A DNA stretch of 64,000 bases. Origin: Phaeodactylibacter luteus (lineage in GTDB: Bacteria; Bacteroidota; Bacteroidia; Chitinophagales; Saprospiraceae). Positions 34,449 to 43,434 of this stretch are shown here, piece by piece. A program made the position numbers and the translations under genes. The stretch spans positions 1 through 64,000 of the forward strand of contig NZ_VOOR01000003.1 of the NCBI RefSeq assembly GCF_007993045.1, in the 5' to 3' direction. Within the stretch, counting starts at the first letter, position 1. Each line of letters begins with the position of its first letter. Under the pieces are notes generated by a model. It was given only the letters and a program-made list of their open reading frames with translations. It was not told the origin of the DNA and ran no database searches.

Positions 34449-34545
34449 ATCAAAAAGCCCGTAAAGGCTAAAAACTCGCGGCATTTTCCTTTGCGCGGCT
34501 CTTCGTTGATGGACTGCATAACGCAATCGCCACACAGTTTCTTGC
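34445..34545 (+). repeat. Decayed remnant resembling a family A/B element
   Basis: Directly after the CTAG of the R1 copy comes AGGCTAAAAACTCGCGGCATTTTCC, then GGCTCTTCGTTGATGGA. These resemble the left half of element B1, including the CTCTTCGTT core motif. The right half and a matching terminus are not visible. By-eye similarity only. Confidence 0.4.
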
Positions 34546-34593
34546 CACAAAGCATATTGATTTCTGATCATTAGCTTATTTTTAGGAAAGAAC

Positions 34594-36183
34594 ATGCTCA
34601 ACAAAAACCCAATCCTTATGCGCCCATTTTTCGCCCTAGCTTTGGCCACCGCCCTTCAGCTAAGCCTCTACGCCCAAAACCAGCCGCCACAAGTGGCCAT
34701 CACCGGCATGGCTACCGACCCGCAAAATCAGACCGTCACCCTGACCTTCAACCTTTCTGACCCAGATGATGAAGCGCTAGACGTCTACCTTCGCGCAGCC
34801 CCAACGGGCAGTGCCCGGTTCAATATCATCCCCGCTCAGGTCAGTGGCAACATCGGGTTCCCCGTCGCCCCCGGCGATGGCCTTCAGCTAACTTGGGCGT
34901 ACGCCGGGGAACTGGCCGAGGCCACTGCCCTAGACCTCAAAATCATTGCCGACGACCGCTACGAAATCCCCATCAGCGAAATGGTGGCCCAGGTAGACTC
35001 CCAATTGCTCAGGGCCCGGCTCCAACAAATTGACGGGCCCCGCCACTTCGCTGCAGCCCCTGCCACACTTAACCTCTGCCGGGATACGATCATGAATGCC
35101 TTCCAGGCTTACGGGCTCTCGGCCTACCGCCAAAATTTCCCCTACGCCAATACTATCGGGCAAAACCTCATTGCAGACCATTGGGGGGATATCAACGGCC
35201 ATTCCACAGTGATCATTGATGGCCACTACGATACCGTATCTGATGCACCCGGGGCAGATGACAACGGCTCCGCTGTAGCAGGCATGCTCGAGGCCGCCCG
35301 CATCCTGTCCGCCTACCACTTCCGCAACAACTTGCGCTTCATTGGCTTTGACCTGGAGGAAGCAGGCCTACGGGGCAGCATCCATTATGTTGGCAACCGC
35401 CCAGAAGCTGAAGATATCCTTGGGGTGCTGAACATGGAAATGATCGGCTACTTCAGCGATGCGCCCAACAGCCAAACCCTGCCAGATGGGTTCGCCCTAC
35501 TGTTCCCACAAGCCAGCGCAGAAGTGGCTGCTCAGCAAAACCGGGGCAACTTCCTGACCAATGTCGCCATACAATCTAGCGAGCCGCTCCGCCAAGCTTT
35601 TGATGCCGCTGCAGCAGCTTATGTGCCGGAGCTCCGGGTCATCTCCCTCCAAGCCCCCGATGGCCTGGTGCCCCCTGACCTCGCCCGGAGCGATCATGCC
35701 CCATTCTGGGGGGCTGGCCTACCTGCCCTTATGCTGACCGATGGCGCAGACTTCCGCAACCCGCATTACCATGAGCCTTCTGACACCATCGGCACCCTCA
35801 ATTTTGCCTTCATGTCCAATTGTGTGAAAGCCGTAGTGGCTACCGCAGCCGAACTGGCAGAGCCCATCCACATCGGTGAAGCGGTGGCCAGCAACCTCGT
35901 CCTTACCCATTCGGAAGGGCACCTGCACCATTTCCCCTTATCTTACACCCTCTCCCCCAACCCCGCAAATGGCCAGCTCTTCATTCAGTTTGGGAAAGGC
36001 CCAGCCCTCCAGCTAGAGGCCAGGCTGCTCGACCTGCAAGGGCGGAGTGTTTGGCGCTCCGCTCACGCTACTGCCCAAGGCAGCTTAGCCATCCCTTTAC
36101 AGGCTTTGCCAGCAGGCACTTATTGGGTACAGCTCACCGACGGGCACCACTACAGCGCCCAGCAGGTTGTCGTGGCGCATTAG
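34594..36183 (+). CDS. Secreted M28 family zinc aminopeptidase with T9SS tail
   Basis: A 529-residue secreted peptidase. Signal peptide near residues 9-27 (an ATG eight codons in is an alternative start). About 30-125 is a fibronectin-like domain. About 130-420 is the M28 di-zinc domain: GHYDTV (His211, Asp213), GADDNGSA (Asp222/Asp223), DLEEAGLRGS (Glu255/Glu256), RSDHAPFW and PHYHEPSDT with further zinc ligands. The C-terminal 80 residues are a Por sorting domain (YTLSPNPANGQLFIQF, LPAGTYWVQL). It should trim peptides outside the cell or on its surface. Standard family apart from the added FN3-like domain. Confidence 0.93.
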   Translation: MLNKNPILMRPFFALALATALQLSLYAQNQPPQVAITGMATDPQNQTVTLTFNLSDPDDEALDVYLRAAPTGSARFNIIPAQVSGNIGFPVAPGDGLQLTWAYAGELAEATALDLKIIADDRYEIPISEMVAQVDSQLLRARLQQIDGPRHFAAAPATLNLCRDTIMNAFQAYGLSAYRQNFPYANTIGQNLIADHWGDINGHSTVIIDGHYDTVSDAPGADDNGSAVAGMLEAARILSAYHFRNNLRFIGFDLEEAGLRGSIHYVGNRPEAEDILGVLNMEMIGYFSDAPNSQTLPDGFALLFPQASAEVAAQQNRGNFLTNVAIQSSEPLRQAFDAAAAAYVPELRVISLQAPDGLVPPDLARSDHAPFWGAGLPALMLTDGADFRNPHYHEPSDTIGTLNFAFMSNCVKAVVATAAELAEPIHIGEAVASNLVLTHSEGHLHHFPLSYTLSPNPANGQLFIQFGKGPALQLEARLLDLQGRSVWRSAHATAQGSLAIPLQALPAGTYWVQLTDGHHYSAQQVVVAH

Positions 36184-36321
36184 AACCGCAGATGGGCGCT
36201 GAATGGCAAGTTTTCGGCGCCCTTCTGCCAAAGCTATTGCGAGAAAAAAATCCCCTTTTATGCTCCTCTCCTGCCCCCTCTATTGCCATTTTTCCCTAAT
36301 TTCCTCCAAAACGGAAAACCA

Positions 36322-37692
36322 ATGAGCGACAAACTGAACCGAAGGAGTTTCCTCCAGAAATCCACCCTTGCAGGAGCAAGCCTTACCGGGCTACCTTTTG
36401 CTGCCATCGCCGCAAGCGATGCCCCGCTTTCCAAAAAAGAAGGGGACCCACTCCGGGTGGGCATTATCGGCAGTGGGCTGCGCGGGCAAGGCCACCTCGA
36501 CTTGCTGCTGCGGCGCAAAGACAGCATCGTCACCGCCATTTGCGATATTGACGAGCGCATGATCGCCCGCAGCCTTGAGATAGCCCAAAAGCACAATGCC
36601 AAAGCACCTGAGGTATACAAGGGGGAATATGCCTACCTTGAGCTCGTACAGCGCCCAGATATCGATGCGGTCCTGATCGCCACGCCCTGGCGCTGGCATA
36701 CCCAACAGGCTGTTGCCGCTATGCAAGCCGGCAAATATGTAGGCATGGAAGTAAGCGGGGCTTTTTCCATAGACGAATGCTGGCAGCTGGTCAATACACA
36801 TGAAGCTACCGGCACCCCATTGTTTTTCCTGGAAAATGTCTGCTACCGGCGGGATGTCATGGCGGTACTTCAGATGGTCAGAGCAGGCTTGTTCGGAGAG
36901 CTCGTCCATTTAGAATGCGGCTATCAGCACGACTTGAGGGGCGTGAAATTCAATGACGGGGAAACGCCTTACAACAGTGGGGCTGAATTTGGGGAGAAGG
37001 CTTTCAGCGAAGCCCGCTGGCGGACCCGCCACTCGGTGCACCGCAACGGAGACCTCTACCCTACCCACGGCATAGGCCCCGTAGCCCAGTACATCAACCT
37101 CAACCGGGGCAACCGCATGACCTACCTGACCTCCACCGCCACCAAATCTAGAGGGCTGCACGACTACATCGTCAACCATCCCAAAGGAGGCCAAAACCAC
37201 CCCAATGCCAAGGTGGAATTTGAATTGGGCGACATCATCACCACTGTGGTGAAAACGGCTAAGGGCGAGAGCATCATCATCAGCCATGACACCAACCTGC
37301 CACGCCCCTACTCCCTGGGGTTCCGTGTGCAAGGCACAAAAGGGCTATGGATGGACCTCAACGACAGCATACACCTCGAGGGGGCAAGCCCTGCTCACCG
37401 TTGGGAGAATGCCCAGCCCTATCTTGACCGCTATGACCACCCGCTGTGGAAAAAATACGCTTCTGATGCTGAGGGCGCAGGCCACGGAGGCATGGACTGG
37501 TTCCTGATCAACGATTTTGTCATCAGTGCAAGAGAAGGCACCCGCCCCCCTATCGATGTATACGATGCTGCATCGTGGCTCGCTATTACGCCATTGTCAG
37601 AGCAATCTATTGCGGGGGGCAGCCAGCCCATGGCCTTCCCAGACTTCACCCGCGGGCGCTGGATGGAGTGGGAAAACACCTTCGCGCTTTGA
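36322..37692 (+). CDS. Gfo/Idh/MocA oxidoreductase, GH109-like, with Tat signal
   Basis: A 456-residue NAD-dependent protein. The ATG at 36322 opens a twin-arginine signal (NRRSFLQK), so it is exported folded with its cofactor. The Rossmann motif VGIIGSGLRGQGH, then ATPWRWHTQQAVAAMQAGK and DLYPTHGIGPVAQ fit the GH109 group, which removes alpha-N-acetylgalactosamine by a redox mechanism. Other Gfo/Idh members have similar layout, so the substrate is uncertain. Its stop overlaps the TTG start of the next gene by four bases. Confidence 0.88.
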   Translation: MSDKLNRRSFLQKSTLAGASLTGLPFAAIAASDAPLSKKEGDPLRVGIIGSGLRGQGHLDLLLRRKDSIVTAICDIDERMIARSLEIAQKHNAKAPEVYKGEYAYLELVQRPDIDAVLIATPWRWHTQQAVAAMQAGKYVGMEVSGAFSIDECWQLVNTHEATGTPLFFLENVCYRRDVMAVLQMVRAGLFGELVHLECGYQHDLRGVKFNDGETPYNSGAEFGEKAFSEARWRTRHSVHRNGDLYPTHGIGPVAQYINLNRGNRMTYLTSTATKSRGLHDYIVNHPKGGQNHPNAKVEFELGDIITTVVKTAKGESIIISHDTNLPRPYSLGFRVQGTKGLWMDLNDSIHLEGASPAHRWENAQPYLDRYDHPLWKKYASDAEGAGHGGMDWFLINDFVISAREGTRPPIDVYDAASWLAITPLSEQSIAGGSQPMAFPDFTRGRWMEWENTFAL

Positions 37693-38537
37693 TAAAAGGC
37701 TCTCTACTCCACGAAATCCTTTCCCTACCCTTCTTCTGGGCACAGTCGGTAGGCAGCAACCTGCCGCGGGCCCGGGCGGAGCGGTTGTTTTATGGGCCCG
37801 GGCGCAGGCAGTATTACCTCCTGGCCAAACCCTCCGCAGCAGCGGCCAAAGCCCCGCTTTTGGTCTACCTCCACGGCGGGAGCTGGCGCTGGGGCAAGCC
37901 TGAGTTTTTCCTTGCCCATGCCGCTGTGCTCAACCAGTTGGGCTATACGGTCGCCCTTCCCACCTATCGCCCTACGCCGGAGGCTAATTATGCAGCGATA
38001 CGGGAGGACCTTGCAGCCATGCTCCGCCATCTGGCTGGAGCGCTCAAGATGGGCTTTGAAAGCCTGCCCGGCACCGAGCTGGGCGGGATGTCAGCCGGGG
38101 GGCACCTAGCGGCCATGATTGCGCTAGACCCCCAATTGAGGGCGGAAGCGGGGCTTCCGGCCCAAGCTTTCCGAAGGTTTGCTGTGCTTGGCGCACCACT
38201 CGACCTCGAGCTGATGCCAGACAATTTTATCATCCGGAGCCTCGCCGGGCCCAGAGGGGAGCACGCTTTCCGGGAAGCCAACCCCGCCTTTTGGGCACAA
38301 AAGGACAGCGGGCAACACCTGAGCGGACTGCTCGTGCACGGCACACACGATGGCATGGTGCCCCTTGCCAGCGCAATGTCTTTTGCAAAGTGCTGGCCCA
38401 AAGGGGCTCCCCTCCAAATTGCCAGGGAAGAAAAGGGGACCCACCTGAGCGCAGCATCTTGGTTTTTCAAAACAGGGGCCCCAAGGCAAGCCCTGATGAA
38501 ATGGTGGGGCACCGCAGCAGCCGGCAGTACAGGCTGA
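37689..38537 (+). CDS. Alpha/beta hydrolase (esterase-like), TTG start coupled to the previous gene
   Basis: A 282-residue hydrolase of the carboxylesterase/BD-FAE type. VYLHGGSWRWG carries the oxyanion HGG, GGMSAGGHLAA the nucleophile Ser, HGTHDGMVP the Asp and KGTHLSAAS the His. No ATG fits; the TTG at 37689 overlaps the GH109-like stop as TTGA and gives IKGSLLHEILSLPFF, so translation is probably coupled. No signal peptide is obvious. It may deacetylate or de-esterify sugars related to its neighbour's substrate (inference). Confidence 0.85.
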   Translation: MIKGSLLHEILSLPFFWAQSVGSNLPRARAERLFYGPGRRQYYLLAKPSAAAAKAPLLVYLHGGSWRWGKPEFFLAHAAVLNQLGYTVALPTYRPTPEANYAAIREDLAAMLRHLAGALKMGFESLPGTELGGMSAGGHLAAMIALDPQLRAEAGLPAQAFRRFAVLGAPLDLELMPDNFIIRSLAGPRGEHAFREANPAFWAQKDSGQHLSGLLVHGTHDGMVPLASAMSFAKCWPKGAPLQIAREEKGTHLSAASWFFKTGAPRQALMKWWGTAAAGSTG

Positions 38538-38543
38538 AATCCT

Positions 38544-38551
38544 TACCTTCG
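38544..38551 (+). promoter_or_regulatory. Candidate -7 box of miaA
   Basis: TACCTTCG, one mismatch from TAnnTTTG, 16 bp before the start codon. No -33 element was identified. Confidence 0.35.
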
Positions 38552-38567
38552 CAGCAAAGTTGAATGC

Positions 38568-39803
38568 ATGTCCAAATTCCTCCTCGTAATTGGCGGGCCA
38601 ACGGCAAGCGGCAAGACCGGGCTGGCCATACGCCTAGCGAAGCATTTCAATACCGCTATCGTCTCTGCCGACAGCAGGCAGCTTTTCCAAGAGATGCGCA
38701 TCGGGACAGCCAGGCCTACTGCCGAAGAGCTGGCCCAAGCCCCACACTACCTCATCGGGAGCCACAGCATATCGGAGGGCTATAGTGTGGGGCAGTACGA
38801 AGCAGATGCCCTACGTGCACTACAGTTGATTTTTGCCCATCATGACTACGCCGTGCTCGTCGGCGGGTCAGGGCTTTACATCAATGCCGTTTGCCAGGGG
38901 CTCGACCACTTCCCTCCGGTCAGTGCAGGTGTACAAGAAGCCCTGCAAGCCGTTTTTGAGTCCGAAGGGCTAGCCCCTTTGCAACAAGAGCTGCAAGAGC
39001 TCGACCCAGCCTACTATCAGGAAGTAGACCGCTCCAACCCGCACCGGCTCATCCGGGCACTTTCCATCATTAGGAGCAGTGGGCAGCCTTTTTCCTCCTT
39101 TCGGAAAAAGCAAAAAAGCCAAAGGCCGTTTACCCCCATTTACCTGCAGCTGCAGCGGCCTAGGGAGGAATTGTACAGCCGCATAGATCAGCGGGTAGAG
39201 CAGATGCTCGAAGAAGGGCTTGAGATGGAGGCCCGCTCGCTTTTTGCCCACAGGCACCATACCGCTCTGCAGACGGTGGGCTATCAGGAGCTATTCGATT
39301 ACTTTGGCGGGCGGCACGACCTGAGCACAGCCGTTGAGCTTGTCAAGAGGAACAGCCGCAGGTACGCCAAAAGGCAGATGACCTGGTTCCGCAGGGATGG
39401 GCATTGGAAGCTGATCGGCCCAGATGATTGGGAAGTAGCGCTGCAGTTCATCAGCATGGCGGCTGAAGAGGGCCTGTCTATCCATCAGCCTTTCCATAAA
39501 GAAGGCCAGGTACAAGCGCTTGCTTGGGATAAAAACGGGCAGCCCTCTAACCGGGGCAGGCGGTTCGTGTTCAAAGGCGGCAGCACATCTGTCATCCAGC
39601 AGCTGGATAAAGGGCCTGCAGGGAGTTTGTTGCTCCATCAGCTGAGCCTGCTTACCATAGACGAAAAAGAAGCCCATCTGCTGCTGCCGGCAGACGCTCA
39701 GGGAGCAAGCGGCTGGGACAGGCAGCACCCCGGCTGCCCTCCCCCCAAATACGATGCCCCTCTGCCCGAGCCACTGCCCTGGAGCCATTGGCGGAGGGCG
39801 TAA
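38568..39803 (+). CDS. miaA: tRNA dimethylallyltransferase with C-terminal extension
   Basis: MiaA adds a dimethylallyl group to A37 of tRNAs reading UNN codons. The P-loop GGPTASGKT (residues 9-17), SADSRQLF (33-40), VGGSGLYINAV and the late motif QTVGYQELFDYF with RRYAKRQMTWFRRD are all present, so it should be active. MiaA is usually about 300 residues; this protein reads on for another 110 residues (about 301-411), Gln-, Pro- and Gly-rich and unlike anything I recognise. The extension may be a late gain by loss of a stop. Confidence 0.93.
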   Translation: MSKFLLVIGGPTASGKTGLAIRLAKHFNTAIVSADSRQLFQEMRIGTARPTAEELAQAPHYLIGSHSISEGYSVGQYEADALRALQLIFAHHDYAVLVGGSGLYINAVCQGLDHFPPVSAGVQEALQAVFESEGLAPLQQELQELDPAYYQEVDRSNPHRLIRALSIIRSSGQPFSSFRKKQKSQRPFTPIYLQLQRPREELYSRIDQRVEQMLEEGLEMEARSLFAHRHHTALQTVGYQELFDYFGGRHDLSTAVELVKRNSRRYAKRQMTWFRRDGHWKLIGPDDWEVALQFISMAAEEGLSIHQPFHKEGQVQALAWDKNGQPSNRGRRFVFKGGSTSVIQQLDKGPAGSLLLHQLSLLTIDEKEAHLLLPADAQGASGWDRQHPGCPPPKYDAPLPEPLPWSHWRRA

Positions 39804-39807
39804 ACCA

Positions 39808-40113
39808 GAACATCGCAGGCGTTTATGCTCTTCGGGCTCTAGTGCCTCAAGCCATAAATCCTTGCCACCCCGAGCTTCGTTCTTTTCCGCCTACTCTTCG
39901 TTAAAGAACCGCTCCTTTAGCTCGGGCTAAAGTCGCGAACCTTCGCCTTGATTAACCGGAAAATAACTTCAACTTAAGTATCAGAGATTTATGGCTTAAG
40001 GCACTAGCCTGGCATTGGCCTAGCGCTGCGCAGGGGTGTCAAGCCCGTTAGGGCCGAGCGGATAGCGAGCCCCGAAGCATAGCGGCACCTGCCATCGGGC
40101 AGGGGCAGGCCCC
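39808..40113 (+). repeat. R1 repeat, subtype I (copy h), split by element A2
   Basis: The left arm (CATCGCAGGCGTTTATGC..TTCGGGCTCTAG, 39808-39842) is interrupted by element A2 and resumes at 40005 with TAGCCTGGCATTGGCCTAGCGCTGCGCAGGGG, the GGGCCGAGCGG core and CCTGCC-ATCG-GGCAGG. The uninterrupted version is the copy at 28790. A short extra GGAGGGGGCAGGCCC follows. The gap 39804-40279 holds no gene. Confidence 0.8.
39842..40004 (-). mobile_element. Family A TIR element, copy A2 (163 bp)
   Basis: Termini GTGCCTCAAGCCATAAATC and GATTTATGGCTTAAGGCAC pair over 19 bases with one mismatch. CTAG flanks at 39839-39842 and 40004-40007. It has TTTTCCG/CGGAAAA as subterminal stem, CTTTAGC-TCGG-GCTAAAG as central hairpin and the core motifs CTACTCTTCGTT and CGCCTTGATTA. 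Same orientation as A1. Non-coding. Confidence 0.9.
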
Positions 40114-40279
40114 TATCCTTGCGGAGGGGGCAGGCCCAAAAAACGGCCCTCTGTTTGCGCCCTTGGCTGAAGCCTTAGCCCAGCCAAGACATCCTGCCGC
40201 CGCAGTTAAACTTCCACCAGGCTTTTGCGTTGGGATGTATGAAATATTGCCCGCCAGTTGCCATTTTCAAATTGATTTT

Positions 40280-41572
40280 ATGAGCCCACTTCGACAGGTC
40301 GTTTCGGGGTACCGGAACGTCCCCCGTCCAATTATTTCAATCATTACTGCCCAATTCTTTGTGCAGGGGGTCAATACCGCTTTTTTCCTCCTCCTCAATT
40401 ACTACATGGCACGGGAAGGTTTTGCAGACTTTGAAGTAGCGGATGTGCTGTCTTACCGTTTCCTGGCTGTCTTTCTGCTCGCCTTCCCGATCGGGCTTTT
40501 CATCAAAGGGCGCAAGCTTAAACCATTTTTCCTTGCGGCCACCCTGCTTACGCCGATCACATCACACCTTATGTTGTGGTCTATAGCAGAGGGCTGGGGC
40601 ACCTTGCTCAACCTTTCAGCCATGGCATGGGGGCTGGCTTTCACCTGCATGCAGGTGACAGTATTGCCCTATCTGCTGCTCAATGCGCCCCCTAAAGCCC
40701 ACTCTGAAGCCATCTCCCTCTCCTTCCTCTCCTTTTCAGCAACCATTTGCCTGGTCGGCTTCCTCAACTTTGCGCTCAACCGCATAGCACCTGATTTCTT
40801 CACCGAGCAGCGCGTGCTCCAACTCGTCTCTACCTTCGCCTTAGTTGGGGCATGGTTTGTTTTCCGGGTAAAGACCCCGGAAGAGGTGACACCAAAAATC
40901 CCATTCCGGAAAATTTGGCAAGGCTATGACTGGAAGGCCATCGCAGGAGCCCTCGCCCCCACCTTGATCATTGCCATCGGGGCAGGGTTCACTATTCCAG
41001 TCATCAATTTGTTTTTCCTGAACATCCACGACCTGCCCTCCAGGGCTTTTTCTCTGGTCGGCGCAGGCACCTTCCTGCTCGTAGCCATAGTCGTCACCCT
41101 AATGCCCTACATCAAGCGTACCTTTGGCTACCGCATCGCCATCACAGGTTTTCAGACCGCCTCTATCCTGGCACTGGCCATACTCGCTACTACCGAATAC
41201 TACGCAGGCTGGCAGGGCGCACTTGGGGTGGCCATCGCTGCTTACATCATCAGGCAGCCGTTGATGAGCGCTGCAGCGCCTATGACTTCAGAGCTGACCA
41301 TGTATTATGTAGGGCCCAAAAACCAAGAGATCATGAGCGCCCTAAATGCCTCTATCTGGTCAGGGTCTTGGTTTATTTCTATGAAGCTATTCGGCTGGCT
41401 GCGCCAAATGGATTTCAGATACGTCAGTATTTTCCTCATCACAGTTGGGCTGTACGTGATAGGGGTTGCCTGGTATGCATGGCTTATCCACAAGTACGAG
41501 CGCAAAAAAGCACCTGTTGGTGCTCAGCTTGCAGCAGCCCCATGCCGAACAGCTGCGCTATCAAAAAAATAA
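40280..41572 (+). CDS. Major facilitator superfamily transporter
   Basis: A 430-residue integral membrane protein with about twelve hydrophobic spans in two halves and a central loop (FRVKTPEEVTPKIPFRKIWQ). The ATG at 40280 (MSPLRQVV) is chosen; an upstream ATG adds 15 non-hydrophobic residues. No strong MFS signature narrows the substrate. It lies downstream of the repeat-rich gap and is followed by a coiled-coil protein gene 146 bp on. Confidence 0.85.
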   Translation: MSPLRQVVSGYRNVPRPIISIITAQFFVQGVNTAFFLLLNYYMAREGFADFEVADVLSYRFLAVFLLAFPIGLFIKGRKLKPFFLAATLLTPITSHLMLWSIAEGWGTLLNLSAMAWGLAFTCMQVTVLPYLLLNAPPKAHSEAISLSFLSFSATICLVGFLNFALNRIAPDFFTEQRVLQLVSTFALVGAWFVFRVKTPEEVTPKIPFRKIWQGYDWKAIAGALAPTLIIAIGAGFTIPVINLFFLNIHDLPSRAFSLVGAGTFLLVAIVVTLMPYIKRTFGYRIAITGFQTASILALAILATTEYYAGWQGALGVAIAAYIIRQPLMSAAAPMTSELTMYYVGPKNQEIMSALNASIWSGSWFISMKLFGWLRQMDFRYVSIFLITVGLYVIGVAWYAWLIHKYERKKAPVGAQLAAAPCRTAALSKK

Positions 41573-41718
41573 ACCGGGCCTGTGCAATACCCGCGACAAA
41601 GCATCCGTTATTGCCGTGTCTTTTCTGCAGCCTACAGCTTTGTGCCCCATCTCGGCCCAATCAGCAATGGGCGCCAAAAGGCATCCTTACTAAACACTAC
41701 TAACCAAACCACTCAAAC

Positions 41719-42762
41719 ATGGCAACCACTCCTTCCAACCCTACTCCTTCAGGACCAACCCCTGGACAGAACCCTGGGCCAGCAAAAAAGGACGATGGCC
41801 AGCAGAAACTGAAAATCGCAGCTATTGCCACTATCGCCATTTTGTCAATCGTCTGCATTGTATTGGTGATCAACCTGGTCAATAAAAATAAAACCAACGA
41901 CAGCCTGACTTATCAGCTGGATGAATCCGAACAGCTCAAGGCGGAAGTTGAAAAGCAGTATTACGAAGCGCTTTCTGAGCTGGAAGAGCTGCGCGGCAGC
42001 AACGAAGAGCTGAATGCCCTCATAGATGCACAGAAAAATGAGCTCAAGGAATCCAAAGACCGTATTGATGTGCTCCTGCGCGACAGCCGCAACCTTGGCA
42101 AAGCCCGAAAGGAGATCAAAGGGCTCACCGCACAGGTTGAGCAATACCTGGCAGAGATCAATCAGCTGCGGCAGGAAAACGAAGAGCTGACCGTGCGCAC
42201 TACACAGCTGAGCGAGGAGAACAACCAACTTTACAACAACCTGGACTCTGCACGCAGCCGCAATATGGAGCTTTCTTCTGCCCGCGCTGCCCTGGTGAGC
42301 GAGAAAGAAGCCCTTGAGGCCGACCGTGCCCGATTGGCCCGCAAGGTAAACATCGCCTCTGTGGTGAAAGTCGCTAACGTAGAAGCGGAAGGGCTGAAAA
42401 TCCGCAATAACGGGAAGACGACTTCCCGTAAAAGTGCAAAAAGCGTAGATCAACTGCAGGTTTGCTTTACCACTACAGCCAATCAGGTAGCAGAGCCCGG
42501 GACAGAAGAGTTCCTTATCCGTATCCTGAACCCGCTTGGTGAAACCCTAGCGGTCGAGTCTATGGGCTCTGGCGTATTCGTCAACAACGCCAGCGGCGAC
42601 CAAATCCGCTTCACTATGGCAAAGGATGTTGATTATGACCAGGACGAGCAGCGCATCTGCATGGTATGGGCACCAAGCCAGGCGTTCCAAGAAGGCAATT
42701 ACGAAATCGAAGTGTACAACAAAGGCCATCTTGCTGGAGCGACCTCCATTCAGCTGAAATAG
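41719..42762 (+). CDS. Membrane-anchored coiled-coil protein of unknown function
   Basis: A 347-residue protein: a short Pro/Gly-rich cytosolic tail (1-32), one membrane span (about 33-54), a long coiled coil (about 60-210, heptads rich in Glu, Leu and Asn), then a beta-rich C-terminal domain (about 215-347, LQVCFTTTANQ, FLIRILNPLGE, NYEIEVYNKG). This layout recurs in Bacteroidota hypothetical proteins, but I know no assigned function. It probably spans the periplasm from the inner membrane. A strong terminator follows. Confidence 0.8.
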   Translation: MATTPSNPTPSGPTPGQNPGPAKKDDGQQKLKIAAIATIAILSIVCIVLVINLVNKNKTNDSLTYQLDESEQLKAEVEKQYYEALSELEELRGSNEELNALIDAQKNELKESKDRIDVLLRDSRNLGKARKEIKGLTAQVEQYLAEINQLRQENEELTVRTTQLSEENNQLYNNLDSARSRNMELSSARAALVSEKEALEADRARLARKVNIASVVKVANVEAEGLKIRNNGKTTSRKSAKSVDQLQVCFTTTANQVAEPGTEEFLIRILNPLGETLAVESMGSGVFVNNASGDQIRFTMAKDVDYDQDEQRICMVWAPSQAFQEGNYEIEVYNKGHLAGATSIQLK

Positions 42763-42792
42763 TGCAGTACAGCAACTACTAAAATCGTGATG

Positions 42793-42836
42793 AAAGCCGG
42801 TGCCTCTCTTTTGAAAGGCACCGGCTTTTACTTTTC
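42793..42836 (+). terminator. Strong intrinsic terminator
   Basis: Stem AAAGCCGGTGCCT / AGGCACCGGCTTT, thirteen perfect pairs with a 10-base loop, followed by TACTTTT. It begins 30 bp after the coiled-coil gene. Confidence 0.92.
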
Positions 42837-42960
42837 CAACCATTGAACAATTCCGGCCCTGTGGCTATTCATTGAGGTATATGAGCTGGCACGAGTACAG
42901 GCCGCCCAACCACAACCCCCTCTGTACCTGATGCCGCACAAAATTCGTCACATTTGATTT

Positions 42961-43425
42961 ATGGATAAGGAAAAACAGGCCCGGGAATCTATCATCAACC
43001 CCATCGACCCAGATAAGATCGCAGCATCCCCTCACAACCTGCCGTATGCACATACAGTTGGCGGGGTAGAAATCAGGCCCATAGACAAAGGCAAGGTCAA
43101 AGGGCGGGCGGTCAAGGCTATGTACAAGCAGACCGATATGCAGCTCGGCCAGATCAAAAAGCAGATTGAGCTGCTGGCCGAGCAAGCCCAGAAGATTCAG
43201 GACCGCATCGTGGTATCGGAGCAGATTTATAATGCCCAGATGAACTTCGAGCCGCTCATTGGCTTCACCTACCACCTTTATGAGCGAAAAGGGGCAGAAG
43301 AATATGTCCTTTCCATGGTCAGCCCGGAAGAATGGGGGCCTAACCCTCCTTACCGCTTCATCGCTACGGTGGAAATGCTGGCCGACCACACTTGGGATGT
43401 GCTCCGTATGCATGATGAAGGTTAA
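42961..43425 (+). CDS. DUF2452 family protein
   Basis: A 154-residue cytoplasmic protein matching DUF2452, known mostly from Bacteroidota: AHTVGGVEIRPIDKGKVKGRA, then a helical middle (QLGQIKKQIELLAEQAQKI) and YHLYERKGAEEYVLSMVSPE followed by EWG. No function is assigned to the family. It starts an apparent two-gene unit with the DUF1573 gene 9 bp downstream. Confidence 0.88.
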   Translation: MDKEKQARESIINPIDPDKIAASPHNLPYAHTVGGVEIRPIDKGKVKGRAVKAMYKQTDMQLGQIKKQIELLAEQAQKIQDRIVVSEQIYNAQMNFEPLIGFTYHLYERKGAEEYVLSMVSPEEWGPNPPYRFIATVEMLADHTWDVLRMHDEG

Positions 43426-43434
43426 ATACTGCCT

